DNA of 64,000 nucleotides from contig OY540812.1 of NCBI GenBank assembly GCA_961205875.1, positions 8,742,001-8,806,000 on the forward strand, read 5' to 3'. Of this stretch, positions 1-12,238 are shown in pieces; within the stretch, counting starts at the first letter, position 1, and every line of letters begins with the position of its first letter. The DNA is from Sialis fuliginosa. Lineage: Eukaryota; Arthropoda; Insecta; Megaloptera; Sialidae. The position numbers were made by a program, and so were the translations under genes. The notes below the pieces were generated by a model. It was not told the DNA's origin and ran no database searches. It saw only the letters and a program-made list of their open reading frames with translations.

Positions 1-1055
1 GTATCATTTTTACAATACATCAACAATAAAAAATATATATATATAAAAAATAATTTGTATTATTTTCAACACTTGTACGAAATTTAATATGTTCAATAAC
101 GAAAAGGATAATATAAAAGAAGTGATCTATAAATGCGATAACCTAACTGAAGACATAACAACATTTTCTTGAAAAGAACATCCATATACACCCATCCACA
201 TAAAGAATATCTATTTGAACAATCACAAAAAGAATCATTGAATTTTATCACCTTCCTCGCAATACAAAGGACTTATGAGCCCTTCGCACGTTTTGTACTT
301 ATTCATTGCCGGGGTAACTGGAAAATAAACGACAAATGTCTTATATTATTAATTTTCTGATATAATATTTCTCATTACAGCTGCTTTAAAAAAACGTTGA
401 GTTCTATGTAGTAGATATTAAAAAAAATATTTTAAACTGGTGTTATTGATTTTGACTATAAAATCAAACGAAACATTGACAATAAATTTTGTACATCAAC
501 CTTAAAATATTCTTTAAAATTACCACAAGTGTATGAATTTATATGTTCCATAATCATTTTTCGTTATTTTATATGAAAAATTTCAGGTGGAAAACTCGAA
601 AATTGTTATGGTATATGTCCAAACAGCAACAAAATCAATAGCTCTTAAGTCTTAACTGAGACAAATATTTTGTAAAAATAATTTAATTTGTTCATTTTAT
701 AAAAGTTATCATAAACGAATGAAAATTATAGAGACAGATACATGCACAGTAATTATGCGAAAACTTACTTTTCTTTACATTTTAAAGGTAGTACAGACAA
801 AGACATGAAACCCAAAGGTATATGCATTGTTTTTTTTATATAATAAAAACCTAGTTTTAATACTAATCACCGACAACATTAAACTGTCATTGAAAATATG
901 TCTTATTAAAGAAACTATGAATTCTATGAAATTTTTTATATCCTGTATTTTAGAGTTTCTGTAAGTAGGTGTTAATATAGTTTTTTCCCAAATATAAAAA
1001 TTATATAAGCAGTAACAGCGTTAGTAAAACATTTATGATATTACAAACCAGTTCT
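1..1055. other. AT-rich stretch, nothing recognised
   Basis: Low-complexity AT-rich DNA with short A and T runs. No splice-bounded reading frame, terminal inverted repeat or known insect repeat end was seen. Probably intron. Confidence 0.5.
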
Positions 1056-1295
1056 ACGCAAGACCTATTTTTATATAAAAAACATCTGCCAAGTAAATGC
1101 ACAGTGCTTCCTCGTGCTAAATTCACTAAAACCGATAGTGTTCAGATAAATTGCCTGGCATTGGTTAACCATTTAATTTTTATACATATTTTACTAAAAA
1201 ATCTTAGTTCGAATTTTTTCTTAAAACGCACCTGAATATTTTTTCATATATTTTTAATTTTTTGACAATTTCAATCTAAATCTAAATTTATGCAA

Positions 1296-1372
1296 ATGTC
1301 AAAATGACATTTAAAACGTCAAAGTGACATTTAAAACGCCAAAGAGACATTTAAAACGTCAAAATGACACTT
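1296..1372 (+). repeat. About 21-bp tandem subrepeats in the left foldback arm
   Basis: Four or so copies of a unit like GACATTTAAAACGTCAAAATG, each slightly changed. The mirror set is in the right arm at about 2417-2510. The third related element at 40 kb lacks this block. Confidence 0.8.
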
Positions 1373-2015
1373 AATATATCCAATCAAATATCAATTTAGA
1401 AAAACAAAACACGAATTTTTAAAATTAATTTAGATAAATCTTTGTAAGAGAATATTTTACAACAAACGTAGTAGACCCATATTATAGGAAATTTAATTCT
1501 CTACAAAAAATATTCTATAAAATTTTCTCGTAACATGTGTCGTTCTTGAGATATCTTGAAAAAATAAATATTTTGGGGTGTCACCCCTCCCCCTTACACA
1601 CGATTTTAATGATTTTGAAATGGGACCGTCCTCAAACCAAATCCAACCATCCGACCAAGTTTCAATAATATCGGTTCAGTGGTTCATGAGTTATGCGTGT
1701 GACAAGGATTCAGGGGACAGACGGACGGACGGAAGTGTTTGTCTTGACGTGAAACGGATAAATAAATTTAAAATTTTGAAATTGGAGAACTTTTTTTTTG
1801 TCTCAATCTGAAACGATCACATAGCTTCTCGTATCTTCGATATTGCGAGGAAGCAAAATATTTCGTTTATTAAAAACATTTATTGCTTCCTCGCAATATC
1901 GAAGATACGAGAAGCTGTGTGATCGTTTCAGATTGAGACAAAAAAAAAGTTCTCCAATTTCAAAATTTTAAATTTATTTATCCGTTTCACGTCAAGACAA
2001 ACACTTTTCGTTCCG

Positions 2016-2071
2016 TGTCTGTCTGTCTGTCCGTCCGTCCGTCCGTCCGTCCGTCCGTCCGTCCGTCTGTC
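2016..2071 (+). repeat. Expanded (GTCT)n/(GTCC)n microsatellite
   Basis: A tetranucleotide tract, first GTCT-type then about ten GTCC units, inside the right arm of the foldback. The left arm has only three GGAC units at 1718-1732, so the tract length changed after the arms became paired. Confidence 0.9.
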
Positions 2072-2739
2072 CCCTGAATCCTTGTCACACGCATAACTCA
2101 TGAACCACTGAACCGATATTATTGAAACTTGGTCGGATGGTTGGGTTTGGTTTGAGGACGGTCCCATTTCAAAATCATCAAAATTGTGTGTAAGGGGGAG
2201 GGGTGACACCCCAAAATATTTCTTTTTTCAAGATATCTCAAGAACGACACATGTTACGAGAAAATTTTATAGAATATTTTTTGTAGAGAATTAAATTTCC
2301 TATAATATGGGTCTACTACGTTTGTTGTAAAATATTCCCTTACAAAGATTTATCTAAATTAATTTTAAAAATTCGTGTTTTGTTTTTCTAAATTGATATT
2401 TGATTGGATATATTAAGTGTCATTGTGACGTTTTAAATGTCATTTTGGCTTTTTAAATGTCACTTTGGCGTTTTAAATGTCACTTAGACGTTTTAAATGT
2501 CATTTTGACATTTGCATAAATTTAGATTTAGATTGAAATTGTCAAAAAATTAAAAATATATGAAAAAATATTCAGGTGCGTTTTAAGAAAAAATTCGAAC
2601 TAAGATTTTTTAGTAAAATTTGTATAAAAATTAAATGGTTAACCTATGCCAGGCAATTTATCTTATTTATTTTTTAGTGAATTTAGCACGAGGAAGCACT
2701 GTGCATTTACTTGGCAGATGTTTTTTTTTATACTAATAA

Positions 2740-3520
2740 GATATTTTTTACGTGTTCACATAATAATATAAATCCAAAGAATCATCTATACCTCGAAACA
2801 ATATTTTTTTACGAAAGTCGTGTGTTTTTATAACACGGTCGTATAGCCAAGTTAAAAGATTCCGCACGCATCTGGTAAATGGTATTGTTCAAGAAAAGTG
2901 ATATCGATTTCGTGTGAAAGAAGGATTTTCCGCGTACCACAAAAGACGGGCAAACGGCGGCGCGCTAAAATAGTCCTTTCTCGGGGATTCGATAATGAAT
3001 AAAGTAATAGAATCAGGAGGTAACAGAGTCGTACAAAGTCGTTAAGAACCATTCTAGCGAAATGAACGCAGCTGGTGGATGATTCCGTAGTCTTTAGGAC
3101 TTTGTATGAAAGCTTCAAATGATGTTAGTCCTCAGTGCATTGTTTCAATTCTTTTATACAGATAATATAAGTAAAAGACATTGCATTCTTTTAGCTCCTA
3201 TTATTGTTTGTTGTGCATTGCAGAGGATAAACTTGTTCTTTTCTTGAGTTATAATTTTATTCGCTATGTTGAAGTATGTCTATTCATTTTTAATCTTGCA
3301 AAATGTGCATATAATATTATTGTAATAGTTTCTAACATTCTCAATATATTTTACATTTTTAATTTAAATATTTGCAACATAATATTTCGTGTTTTATATT
3401 TAATAACTCTTATAGAATGCATTCATTCATACATAGAATAATAATGTCAGAAAAATATAATTTAAGTATTTAGTCATGCCATTTTAAATATTTCAGTATG
3501 TAAATTTTTATATATAATTT
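2740..3520. other. Non-repeat stretch with a GC-richer patch at 2835-3115
   Basis: About 2835-3115 has clearly more G+C than its surroundings, with CGGCGGCGCGC near 2957, and matches no other part of the window. A minus-strand frame (2852-3118) has no recognisable domain or splice pair. It may be a regulatory element or an unrecognised exon; I cannot tell which. The rest is AT-rich and blank. Confidence 0.3.
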
Positions 3521-3521
3521 A

Positions 3522-3927
3522 CAGCCTATCGAGCCGATCTAGGTCCTGTCTCGCTTCAATCGAAAATAAATAAACAATAAACAATGAAATCATTCACATT
3601 ATAGGTATCGATCAGGTCTCGATCCAATCTCGCTCCGATACAACATACTGCAAAGAATATTTTACTGAAATGTGATTGAACATGGCATGGATTGTACCGG
3701 GACCGAACCGAGATCGGCTCGTTAATGTGGATACCATAATACCGTGTTTAGACCGAAAAAACAAAACAGCAACATCGTATCTTTTTGACAAAAGTGCAAT
3801 AAATCCTATGCATTTTTAAATACGATGTGTTTTCAAACACCGTGTTGCTGTTTTGTTTTCTTTGGTCTAAACACGGCATAAGATTTGATTGGAATGAAAC
3901 CGGACAGAGACCGGCTCGATAGTCTGG
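3522..3927. mobile_element. Nested terminal-inverted-repeat element (MITE)
   Basis: The ends are imperfect inverted repeats of about 42 bp: CAGCCTATCGAGCCGATCT at the left against the complement of AGACCGGCTCGATAGTCTG at the right. A further inverted copy of the CGAGCCGATCT end lies inside at 3694-3721, so part of the element folds on itself. It contains the younger insertion at 3740-3878. Target duplication not clear. Superfamily not assigned. Confidence 0.7.
3740..3878. mobile_element. PIF/Harbinger-like MITE with TAA target duplication
   Basis: Terminal inverted repeats of about 34 bp, beginning TACCGTGTTTAGACC on the left and TGCCGTGTTTAGACC on the right (reverse strand), followed by AAAACAAAACAGCAAC in both arms. 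It is flanked by TAA at 3737-3739 and 3879-3881. Three-base TWA duplications are typical of PIF/Harbinger elements; the superfamily call rests on that and on the TIR alone. No coding capacity. Inserted inside the 3522-3927 element. Confidence 0.65.
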
Positions 3928-3949
3928 ATCGACCCTAAATGTACAAATA

Positions 3950-5212
3950 AAGCAATTTAATTACGTTTATTACTATAAAACAAAAATAATTTTAAGTAGA
4001 TAAATAAAGTTATGTACAATACATCCTGAAAATAATGTTTACTTTGCAATATTTGTATTTCTTTCTAAATAATATTAGTACAATACATAAATTCGTTAGG
4101 AAAAGAATGTTTTTCTTCTTTGTTACTATTTATGTTATCTCTTGAAATTTTTCATCATTTTAAGCATCATTGATGGACTCGAAAAGCGGCTTTGTACAAT
4201 AAGATATGAGCTATAAAAGGAAAAGAAAGAAAACAAAAAGAAAGCTAATCAAATGCCGGAGATTTAAAACTCAGATATAAGAAATGGAATCTGTATTGAA
4301 GAAATAATAAAGGTAACTTTAAAGAAATTCTTAACGTCTATTGTCCGGTATAACTCTTCTATAATTATGTTATTGATTTTTATAATATAACTTAAAACAT
4401 AGGTACTCATATTCGCTGGCAATTTATGTATTTTAATAATTCTTAATTGGTTGTGAGTTGTTAATAAAAAGTATAGAGGCAGACTTAATAAAATAAAAAA
4501 GTTATATAACTACACAATTATAAGTCTCTATAAACTATATGTATACAAAATAAATTAAACATACAAAATTTAATATAAATCTACAATTTTTAGTATTAAA
4601 ATCATAGAATTTTCATAGTTTTAACTGTATACTTTTGAAATAAAAGTTCGTCGACCACATTTAAAAATAATTTTTAAACTTTATAAGCTATTAAACGAAG
4701 CACAAACGATTATAAAAGTTTTCAGTATTTGAAAATCGTAAACTGTAATGACGTCTTTTCACTTAATTTAAAAACTTGAATAAATGTTATTGTGGATCTT
4801 TTGTGTTATTATTAAACTCATCATAATATTTTTATAATACTAGTTTTCATTCTTAAGCTATTTTTAAATGTAATGTTACTCTCGAGTGTCTCGATTACCT
4901 ACTTCCATTACTTTTTATAAAAAAAAGATTATTTAATACTAAAAATAAATTAATTTACTAATTAATAACTTTGACAACACTTGTTATCTTTACATATTAC
5001 AAAATTATTTTGTTTTGTTTTTGAATAAGCTCAACATGTATCTATTATGTGTGAAGTAAAAATCACTTTATCAAGTAACATCAGTCTATCTAGGGTTAAT
5101 AAACTCCTAAGAAAACTTCTCATAGGCGAAACACGTGTCGAGTGACATTGTTTTATTGTGGTTAAAATTACCTACATATTTAGTTTAAGGTTACGTTATG
5201 TTAGGAAATAAA
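3950..5212. other. AT-rich stretch, nothing recognised
   Basis: No inverted repeat, transposon end or plausible exon noticed. Typical intronic composition for this window. Confidence 0.45.
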
Positions 5213-5227
5213 TATAGGTATTAAGTG

Positions 5228-5406
5228 AATCTTGGCTTCTGGGTGTAAGCCGCGTTGGTTTGGTCGTGTTATCGGCCAATGTTTCGTCACACATTGCAGT
5301 GGACATCTTCAGGGCTCTTCTAAAACACACACACGACCAAACCGTCGCGGCTTACAACCAGAAGCCAAGATCCATATCAAGATCACCGCGGAAGCCTCAA
5401 GGCTTG
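5228..5406 (+). mobile_element. Short hairpin element with perfect 15-bp target duplication (copy 1)
   Basis: The body is a hairpin. The left arm 5228-5277 (AATCTTGGCTTCTGGGTGTA...) pairs with 5326-5372, followed by a tail CATATCAAGATCACCGCGGAAGCCTCAAGGCTTG on the right (given here only as a landmark, 5373-5406). It is flanked by a perfect 15-bp direct repeat, TATAGGTATTAAGTG, at 5213-5227 and 5407-5421. Related copies are at 16691-16851 and 36124-36190. Long, variable-length duplications suggest target-primed insertion of an RNA copy rather than a cut-and-paste transposon. It has no reading frame of its own. Confidence 0.8.
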
Positions 5407-5421
5407 TATAGGTATTAAGTG

Positions 5422-8280
5422 TTGAGATTAAACTTATAATTATTATTATGTGTATTAATTTGTAATAAATAATATGTTCTTTAAAGTTATACAATAAATA
5501 CTAAATCAAAAAATATTTTATTTTAATGACATTTTCAAATACTTCCTGTACAAAGGTGAAAAGAAGAAAAATGTTAAACTTTTACCGGATTTTCATGGAC
5601 TGAAAGAAAAAGGGAGAGTATTTCCTTATATTTGCGTTGCATTACAGAATCAAACCACCCTGACGATATGTTTGCTGAACCCCCCGTTCCTTTCGGCCCG
5701 CCCAAATCATGCAATGTACCCCCCCCCCTTCTGATCCCCTTCTGTCCTGCACCAGCACACCTTGAGGGAATGATAAAGAGGAGCCGATTTGTTAAGCTGA
5801 TCTAGTCTTAGTTCACGGTTCGGTGCACTTAATTTTTCCTTATTGCATTTGTTGATCGTCTTTTAGTTTTTATAAATTCGATTTTTAAACATATATACTT
5901 GCTATATAATATGTTTAATGTGGTTATAATTTTATTTATTTATTTTGATATAATTCAAAATAAGAAACTCATTGTAAGCCAGAAAATAATAATTATTGTT
6001 GATGTCTGTTTGACAAACAGTCTATCATGAAAACAAAAATACAAATATTGGGTATTATAAAATTAAAACTAATAATAATACAAAGAATAAATATAAATAA
6101 AAATAAATTAATAAATTACGAATGCTTTTTATTTTACGAATGATTATTGCAATACTTTATCAATAACAAGCATATTTTTGTTCGATAAAAAATGTATAAA
6201 CACATCTCTAAAGGGAATAAAAAGTTTTGCAATATATTTTAACCGTATAGTAGTTTTCATAGAATAACAACCGTTCCGGAAAAACCATCGCGTCTGGTTC
6301 GTGCAAGCACGTAAGAGGAGCTGGATCCAGGAGGGAATCGGGAGGCCCCAGGACGTCCCTTATCGAATTTAAGTCTCCCAACGCTAATGAACGAGGCGTA
6401 ACTCCCGTTAGGGAATCTTAGATTGGAAATTCTGCTAGCAATTCCAGAAACTAGTTTTATATAGAAAGTTCTCTTCGCTGTTGTTCTTTACATCTTTGAA
6501 TTTGTGCTTACCTAACTTTCTGTTGTGTTTAATTACAATTATTGGATCTTTCGGAGGGGCTTCGTGTTAGTGTATCAAAATCGAATTTATATTTATTGTA
6601 ATGTATTAATACCAACTCATTTCAGGTATATGGTAGTTGTTTATACTTTGTTTCATTTTCTAGGAGTTTATGTATAGATTATATTACAAGTCAGTTTATT
6701 AAGATATATAAATTTTATTACATAAATAATTCAATAGTTTAAATTTTGTTATAGAAATAATATAATTATATCAATTTAAATTTTAAAACCAATTGATGTG
6801 ATCAAAGATTTAGTCATATTATTTTAAATAACCATATTCAAAAATATATTTTTTCTCTACTGTTTATTTGACTTCTGAGTATATATTTTTAATTTATTCA
6901 TTATTTTAGATTTTTATTTTCAGAATTCTTATTGAACGGAAATTACTAATGAAGGAAACCAATATAAATTTATTATGTAATTTTATTTAGGGAGTCATAT
7001 TTTTTCCTTTATAATATTTCATTAAAATCTGCTGTAAGCATTCAATAAAATATTAAATGAAAATAAAAGACAGTGTAAGTAGGTACTTATAATTATACTT
7101 TACTAAATAAAGAAGGTATATGAAAATAAAATTTTTAATATAAAAACACATGTTCCTTTTAAAAAATACAAACAACGTATGAAACAAACAAATTAATGTT
7201 TATTTCACACTTGGCATCAAAGTAAATTCTACGCAAAAGATCAGGGATGATGCAGTTTGTTTAGATGTAATATTTAAATGAATGTTATTTAATTCTGTTA
7301 CGTAAATAACCTTAAAGCGTTCAGCTAAAAGATGTTTTCTCACGAGCGTTCATTGTTTAATTTATTTTGTACGAATTAAACGTTTTGCATTTGTATCACA
7401 TTATATATATATATTATAATTATTTGTATTCTTGTTTCTTTAAAATTTAAATGTAACATTTATCTGTCTTTATTTCCTTATTTACCATCGCAAATGATCT
7501 TATATCTTTACAATATTTAAATTACTATTTCTTGAGGCATTTGTTAAATAAATTAAAACAAAAATAATAGTATTAAATTTTATCTTCATTTAAAATGTTA
7601 AATACATAAAACTTTCCTTCATAATATTTTATTTAAACCTAAAATAAATGAATTGATATGTAAGTATACATAAGAAAACTTACACAGAATAATTTTCCCA
7701 AATATCATGTACGTGCCTAAAATCTAAAATATAATATTAAATATATTTTCAGAGTTTCTGTAAATCAACTTTTGAATTTTCATCAGTATTAAAATTAATT
7801 CATCTTCGCTTAAAAAAGGACACATTGTTTTAGTCTGTTCACAGCCAATAAACTATGTGACAAGTTTAGTGAAATGAAGCATTCAAGTGTTAGAAACAAT
7901 CCGAAAGCGGAAGTTTCTCCAATCAATACATCCTCATTGCTAAACGCGATTTCATGTATTATTTACAATACCGTCCCCTGTTCAAAGGAGCGAAGTCGAG
8001 GCAGGACTTGTTACAATGCAATTATAAAGGACGTTAACTGAAGATCCTCGTTGCAGAATACATTAGCAGTGTTGTCTTGGAACCTTCGCAGCTGCTACGC
8101 TCTCTCGGCCAGAAGAAATAAAGGTTTTTCGTTTACGAAATTTTCTACTTTTCTTTTGTTCAAGGTACTTCTTTTATTCAATTAATGGCCTTATAAACTA
8201 GGTTGTATTTTTTCTTCCAAACGCTCTGTACTTTTATATATCAAGTTAATGATAATGCATAATATTCACGTTTCTTATTT
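5422..8280. other. Mostly blank AT-rich DNA with GC-richer patches
   Basis: Patches of higher GC at about 5640-5815 (C-rich, including CCCCCCCCC), 6270-6430 (CCAGGAGGGAATCGGGAGGC nearby) and 7880-8110 match nothing else in the window and have no convincing coding frame. They are candidates for regulatory DNA. The remainder is low-complexity AT-rich DNA with an (AT)n run near 7405. Confidence 0.3.
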
Positions 8281-8281
8281 A

Positions 8282-8420
8282 TGACGTGAATAACGTCTAG
8301 AGTTTCAGGTCAGATACTGGGTAGGCATTTCAAAAAAATTGATGAACCCACAGAGATCAGTTTTGCGCGCTAGCGTAAATTTAAAATCAGTATATCTCGA
8401 CACTCAGTTTTTTAAATTAA
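8282..8420 (+). repeat. Dispersed repeat fragment (copy 1)
   Basis: Contains TTTTGCGCGCTAGCGTAAAT followed by a block ending TCGACACTCA. The same two blocks in the same order occur at about 17165-17205 with a deletion between them. Family unknown. Confidence 0.5.
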
Positions 8421-8600
8421 ATAAAAAAATTAATTTAAAATTAAATTGTTTTTATGTTTGTACAAGTCATCAGAACTATTATTCATACTAGTTATAAATT
8501 TGTTTATTTAGACTAAGTTTACAGAAACATTTTGTGTCTATTTTACAAAAATTGAAACCTTTATATGTAACAACAAAAAAATTTAAAATGTATCAATTCA

Positions 8601-8685
8601 TGAGTCTGAATTTTATTTAATCCCACTTCCATGTATTCACATCAGTCCCTCGACTGTGCATCCCAACACAGTCACACCTATTTTT
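8601..8685 (+). repeat. Conserved 85-bp dispersed repeat (copy 1)
   Basis: Core CCCTCGACTGTGCATCCC with CATGTATTCAC upstream. An inverted copy is at 23634-23720, matching over most of its length. Short and without terminal repeats; origin unknown. Confidence 0.65.
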
Positions 8686-8689
8686 TTAA

Positions 8690-9505
8690 TTAAATGTTCA
8701 GTAATTTCAACGAATCAGTTTTTTTTAAATTAAAGCAAAAAAATACATACAATATTAAAAATAATATTTATTAAAAACGATAAAAGCATTCAAAATATTT
8801 CTCTTATCTTATATCTATATTGATGCAGACATTTAAAAATATTTTTTTCTTAAATGTTAATATGTTATGAAAATGTCATCATGCTGCTATAAATCTTTTG
8901 CTTTGTGAAAAACTGAAAACATACCTACTATATCATTCCGTGTTTTATAAAGCAGTAGCAGGTTGATTGATAGGGAAACTATTGATCACCAAAGTATGTT
9001 TACTTTTAACCTTTATTGTGATCTCATTTATCTATAATGTATTCACTTGTTTAAATATTTTACAACAAACCTTTACCGAATTTATAAAATATAATAATAA
9101 AATATAAATTTTCTAGGTTTTGAAATTTCATTCTCATATTTTATTCAGTAACGTTATGATCGATCCCACGTCAGGCTAAAAAATTCCAACTTTGAAAATC
9201 ATATTAAAATTTTATCCTTTAAGTTCTTTTTTATGTTCTCAATAAGAAAATGAAAGAAGTTATGTGATTGAAAAATTAAATTAAATATTTTTATTATTAA
9301 ACAAACAATTTGCAATATGCATGTTATAAAAGTCTATTTTCCAAACGATAGTTGATATTCAATAAAAAATTTTATAATAAAAATTGACAATCAAATCAAA
9401 TTTAATAAGACCTAAATACAAACGTAAGTCCAAATGAAGGAAATAAATCCCAGACGAATTTTTGAATATCAACGAATAAATTTTTTAATTGAATTTGAAA
9501 TAAAA
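8690..9505. other. AT-rich stretch, nothing recognised
   Basis: No repeat boundary or exon candidate noticed. Confidence 0.4.
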
Positions 9506-9508
9506 TTT

Positions 9509-10260
9509 TCATAATATATACATGTCCTGACTGACTGTCTGTCCTACTGACTAAATGACTGACTGAACGTGAAATTTCAGGGGTGTCTTCCTTTTATGAC
9601 GCAAGTATCCAATAAGAAAGGATTTTTTGAAATTTAAGGGGTTGTATAAGTTTGTATGGGAAAAATATTTTTTTGGTCAGAACTTGAAACAAAAAATACT
9701 TACAATACAAATATTGTACCACATATTTCTGCATTTCCCAAAATTCGACCACTGAGAGGTTGCAAGAGGGTGTTAAACTTTTTAAAATTTGATATTTTTG
9801 TCTACATAATTGTTTATGATGCCAAGGTAAATTCGGACAAAATAATATTTAATAAAAATAAAAATATTGATATACATACATATATACCCCTAACGGCGTG
9901 GGAGAAGATTTTTAATAAGTTTATCTACATAGTTGCTTCTAAGTTATAATGGCGAATTCGGAAAAATAGTCTTAAATAAAAATAAAAATTTCGATATTCA
10001 ACCCCGATTGGCGAGGGCAGACATGTATGGATTAGGTTGTAATTACCACGGTGGTGGTGGTTTTAGAGGGGAAAACAGTTCCCTATCTCGCATAGGAGCC
10101 GAGATATTTATGATTTTGTATAATGAATAAAAAGCAAAACATAAGAAAAAAAATGGTGAGTTGTAATTAGTTTCATTCGATCTGACGGAAAGATTACCAC
10201 GGGGATGGGGGTTTCGAAATCCATTCGAGCGAAGCTGCGAATATCAGCAAGTAATACTAG
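9509..10260 (+). mobile_element. Non-autonomous Helitron
   Basis: The 5' end reads TCATAATATATACATGTCC followed by a GACTGACTGTCTG run, the usual start of lepidopteran Helitrons. The 3' end reads GCGAAGCTGCGAATATCAGC and, a few bases on, CTAG at 10257-10260 followed by T. The interior has two block repeats, around 9970-10060 and 10140-10215 (TTCGATCTGACGGAAAG, ACCACGGGGATGGGGG), which reappear as a tandem array in reverse orientation at 27350-28436. No Rep/helicase coding sequence, so it depends on another copy. The 5' base is uncertain by a few positions because the flanking base is T, not A. Confidence 0.7.
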
Positions 10261-10264
10261 TAAT

Positions 10265-12235
10265 AATAAAACATATAAAGTTTATCAAATAGTTTCATTA
10301 CAGAGATAGAACGTAATATTCAGACTTTGATATAAAACATTACCTAATAACACAAAATATGAACGACTGCAGAATATAAAACGATTGAATTGAAATGTTT
10401 AAATATCAAGTCTCTTTCAAACAACAAAACGAGCAATAAATTTGATTGAAGCGGAGAATTCCCGTATAATGTAGCGACGATATTATATGCATAATTCTAC
10501 AAACCATAACAAATGAATATCGCCCTAAACAGTTCCATATTCGCGTACACAAAACCAGCCAAAAGTGTTTCTCTCACAGGTAGAGATACCTCTACACATA
10601 GAATGAAACAATTTTATTATACTCGTTCCTCAATCTGTCTAATTCGATGTAAACACCTAAACGAATTATATTTTCGCCCATAGGCGCCGAGAGCGGAATA
10701 TTAACGTAGTCGTTGGGATAAAATATGCACAAACCGCAGGTACGTTTCTTCACGTAGATACGTGTATGTTTTTGAGTTGGCTGTGCATGTTCTTAAATAT
10801 TTTGCTGAAATTTAATAGGGTATTATTTAAGATTGCTTATTATAATAATATGGCCCATGCTATTGTTTTTATATTTTATATATGATATTTTGATTAATTT
10901 TTTATGTTGATTTTGATAAGCTGCATGCAACATGTCCTTACTTATTATTATTATTACCCAAGTTTTTGCTATAGTTTTCTATAATAGGCACATCAGAGTA
11001 AGTTGAATCGCAATTATTGTATATTCTATATACAATGATTGCTAATTTTTAACCACAAATAAAAATAGAGTGGAAGTGTATAACATTTATCCCAACTGTT
11101 CAGTAGTAATGAAATAATAATTATTATTTGCACATCGACTAATAATGGTATAAAAAAACTTACATACTTCTAAGGTTAAAAAAATAAAAAAGTAATAGTG
11201 CAATACCATTTATTAGTGAATTATATTCAAGAAAATTAGCGGTAATAGATATAAAATTCACAATTTAAAATCAATTGTTTTTCATTTTATTATTATCAGA
11301 TAGGAATTTTCTGAGGCATGAACTGGTTAGTAAGTATAGTAAATAAAGAAAATAAAAAAATAAAGCAAAATCACAAGATAGCAAACATCTTCGATTACAT
11401 AGAAAACAATAATATTTCATTATTACTTTGACCCTGGTATTGCATTTATCCCCACTTAACCCTAATTAAATATTTTCATAATGCTTACAAATCTTCTGTC
11501 AATAATGTCGATCGCGATTTTCCAGACGATATTATAAAAAAATATTAAATGTTTGTAATATATATGCCAATATTTTTCTTGGTATAATATTTTTATAAAA
11601 AAAATTATTTATCTTATATAAAACTTAAGAAACACCTCTGGTAAAATTTATCTATAAAGTCAGCGAGAGAAAATTTATTCAAGGCAAAAAATTCGCAAAT
11701 CTAAGATTGAAAATAGAAGACATCTATCTATTTTGACACGCGATTGGACGTTAAGAAATAAGTTTTTCTTACATTAAATATATAATATTTCTCAAATATA
11801 TTGTGACAGTCCAATACATTTTCCGAACTTCCAAAAAAGTGTCTCACATAAAATAGAAATACACTAAAATATAAAATTCGCAGAGCGTGAAGGCGTCTGA
11901 TCGACGCCAATGCCGCTTGAGTAATTGTCAAAAGACGCATTGTCTTATGGAAATTGTGGCAAGTTGTTGGATACAGAATAGAAAGTGTGTTTCGCGAAAT
12001 ATGAAATTTAATCTCACAATCCAATTAGCCTCGGAAATGTTCAAGTAAGTTTCGCATGCGCTTTTTGATTGCCAATAAAACAGTACAATAGTTTTGTTCA
12101 GACATTGTAATTTGTGTACGCTTTAATGGATATGTTTGAATTTTATTATCGGTTTTGGGGTTTTATGATAGCGTTATGAAGGAAACCAATTAAGTGAGGA
12201 TGTTTTATGAAAATAATTAAGTCTAATTGATAAAT
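10265..12235. other. Unique DNA, no gene recognised
   Basis: The part at 10440-10770 is somewhat GC-richer. A minus-strand frame at 11728-12024 (98 codons) has no domain, splice sites or signal I can recognise and sits in AT-rich DNA; I treat it as chance. Confidence 0.35.
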
Positions 12236-12238
12236 ATA

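Larger units (their letters stand above)
1060..2735. repeat. Large foldback (inverted-repeat) element, arms about 800 bp
   Basis: The left arm (about 1060-1856) is repeated as its reverse complement at about 1883-2735, around a loop of roughly 26 bp. Matching landmarks are the outer ends (catctgccaagtaaatgcac and its complement), the AAATGTC/GACATTT subrepeats, the AAGATATCTTGAAAA block, a GGAC/GTCC microsatellite, and the inner end TATTGCGAGGAAGCAA against TTGCTTCCTCGCAATA. The two arms differ mainly in microsatellite length: about three GGAC units on the left and far more GTCC on the right. Reading frames inside (for example 1578-1811 and 1928-2209) are mirror translations of the same repeat, not genes. 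A solo arm lies at 39956-40572. Confidence 0.9.

Noticed and set aside
1578-2209. Mirror-image reading frames starting MSPLPLTH on both strands
   Set aside because: They translate the same foldback repeat twice, run through a GGAC microsatellite and match no known domain.
11728-12024. 98-codon minus-strand frame
   Set aside because: No domain, no splice sites, and length is expected by chance in 64 kb of AT-rich DNA.
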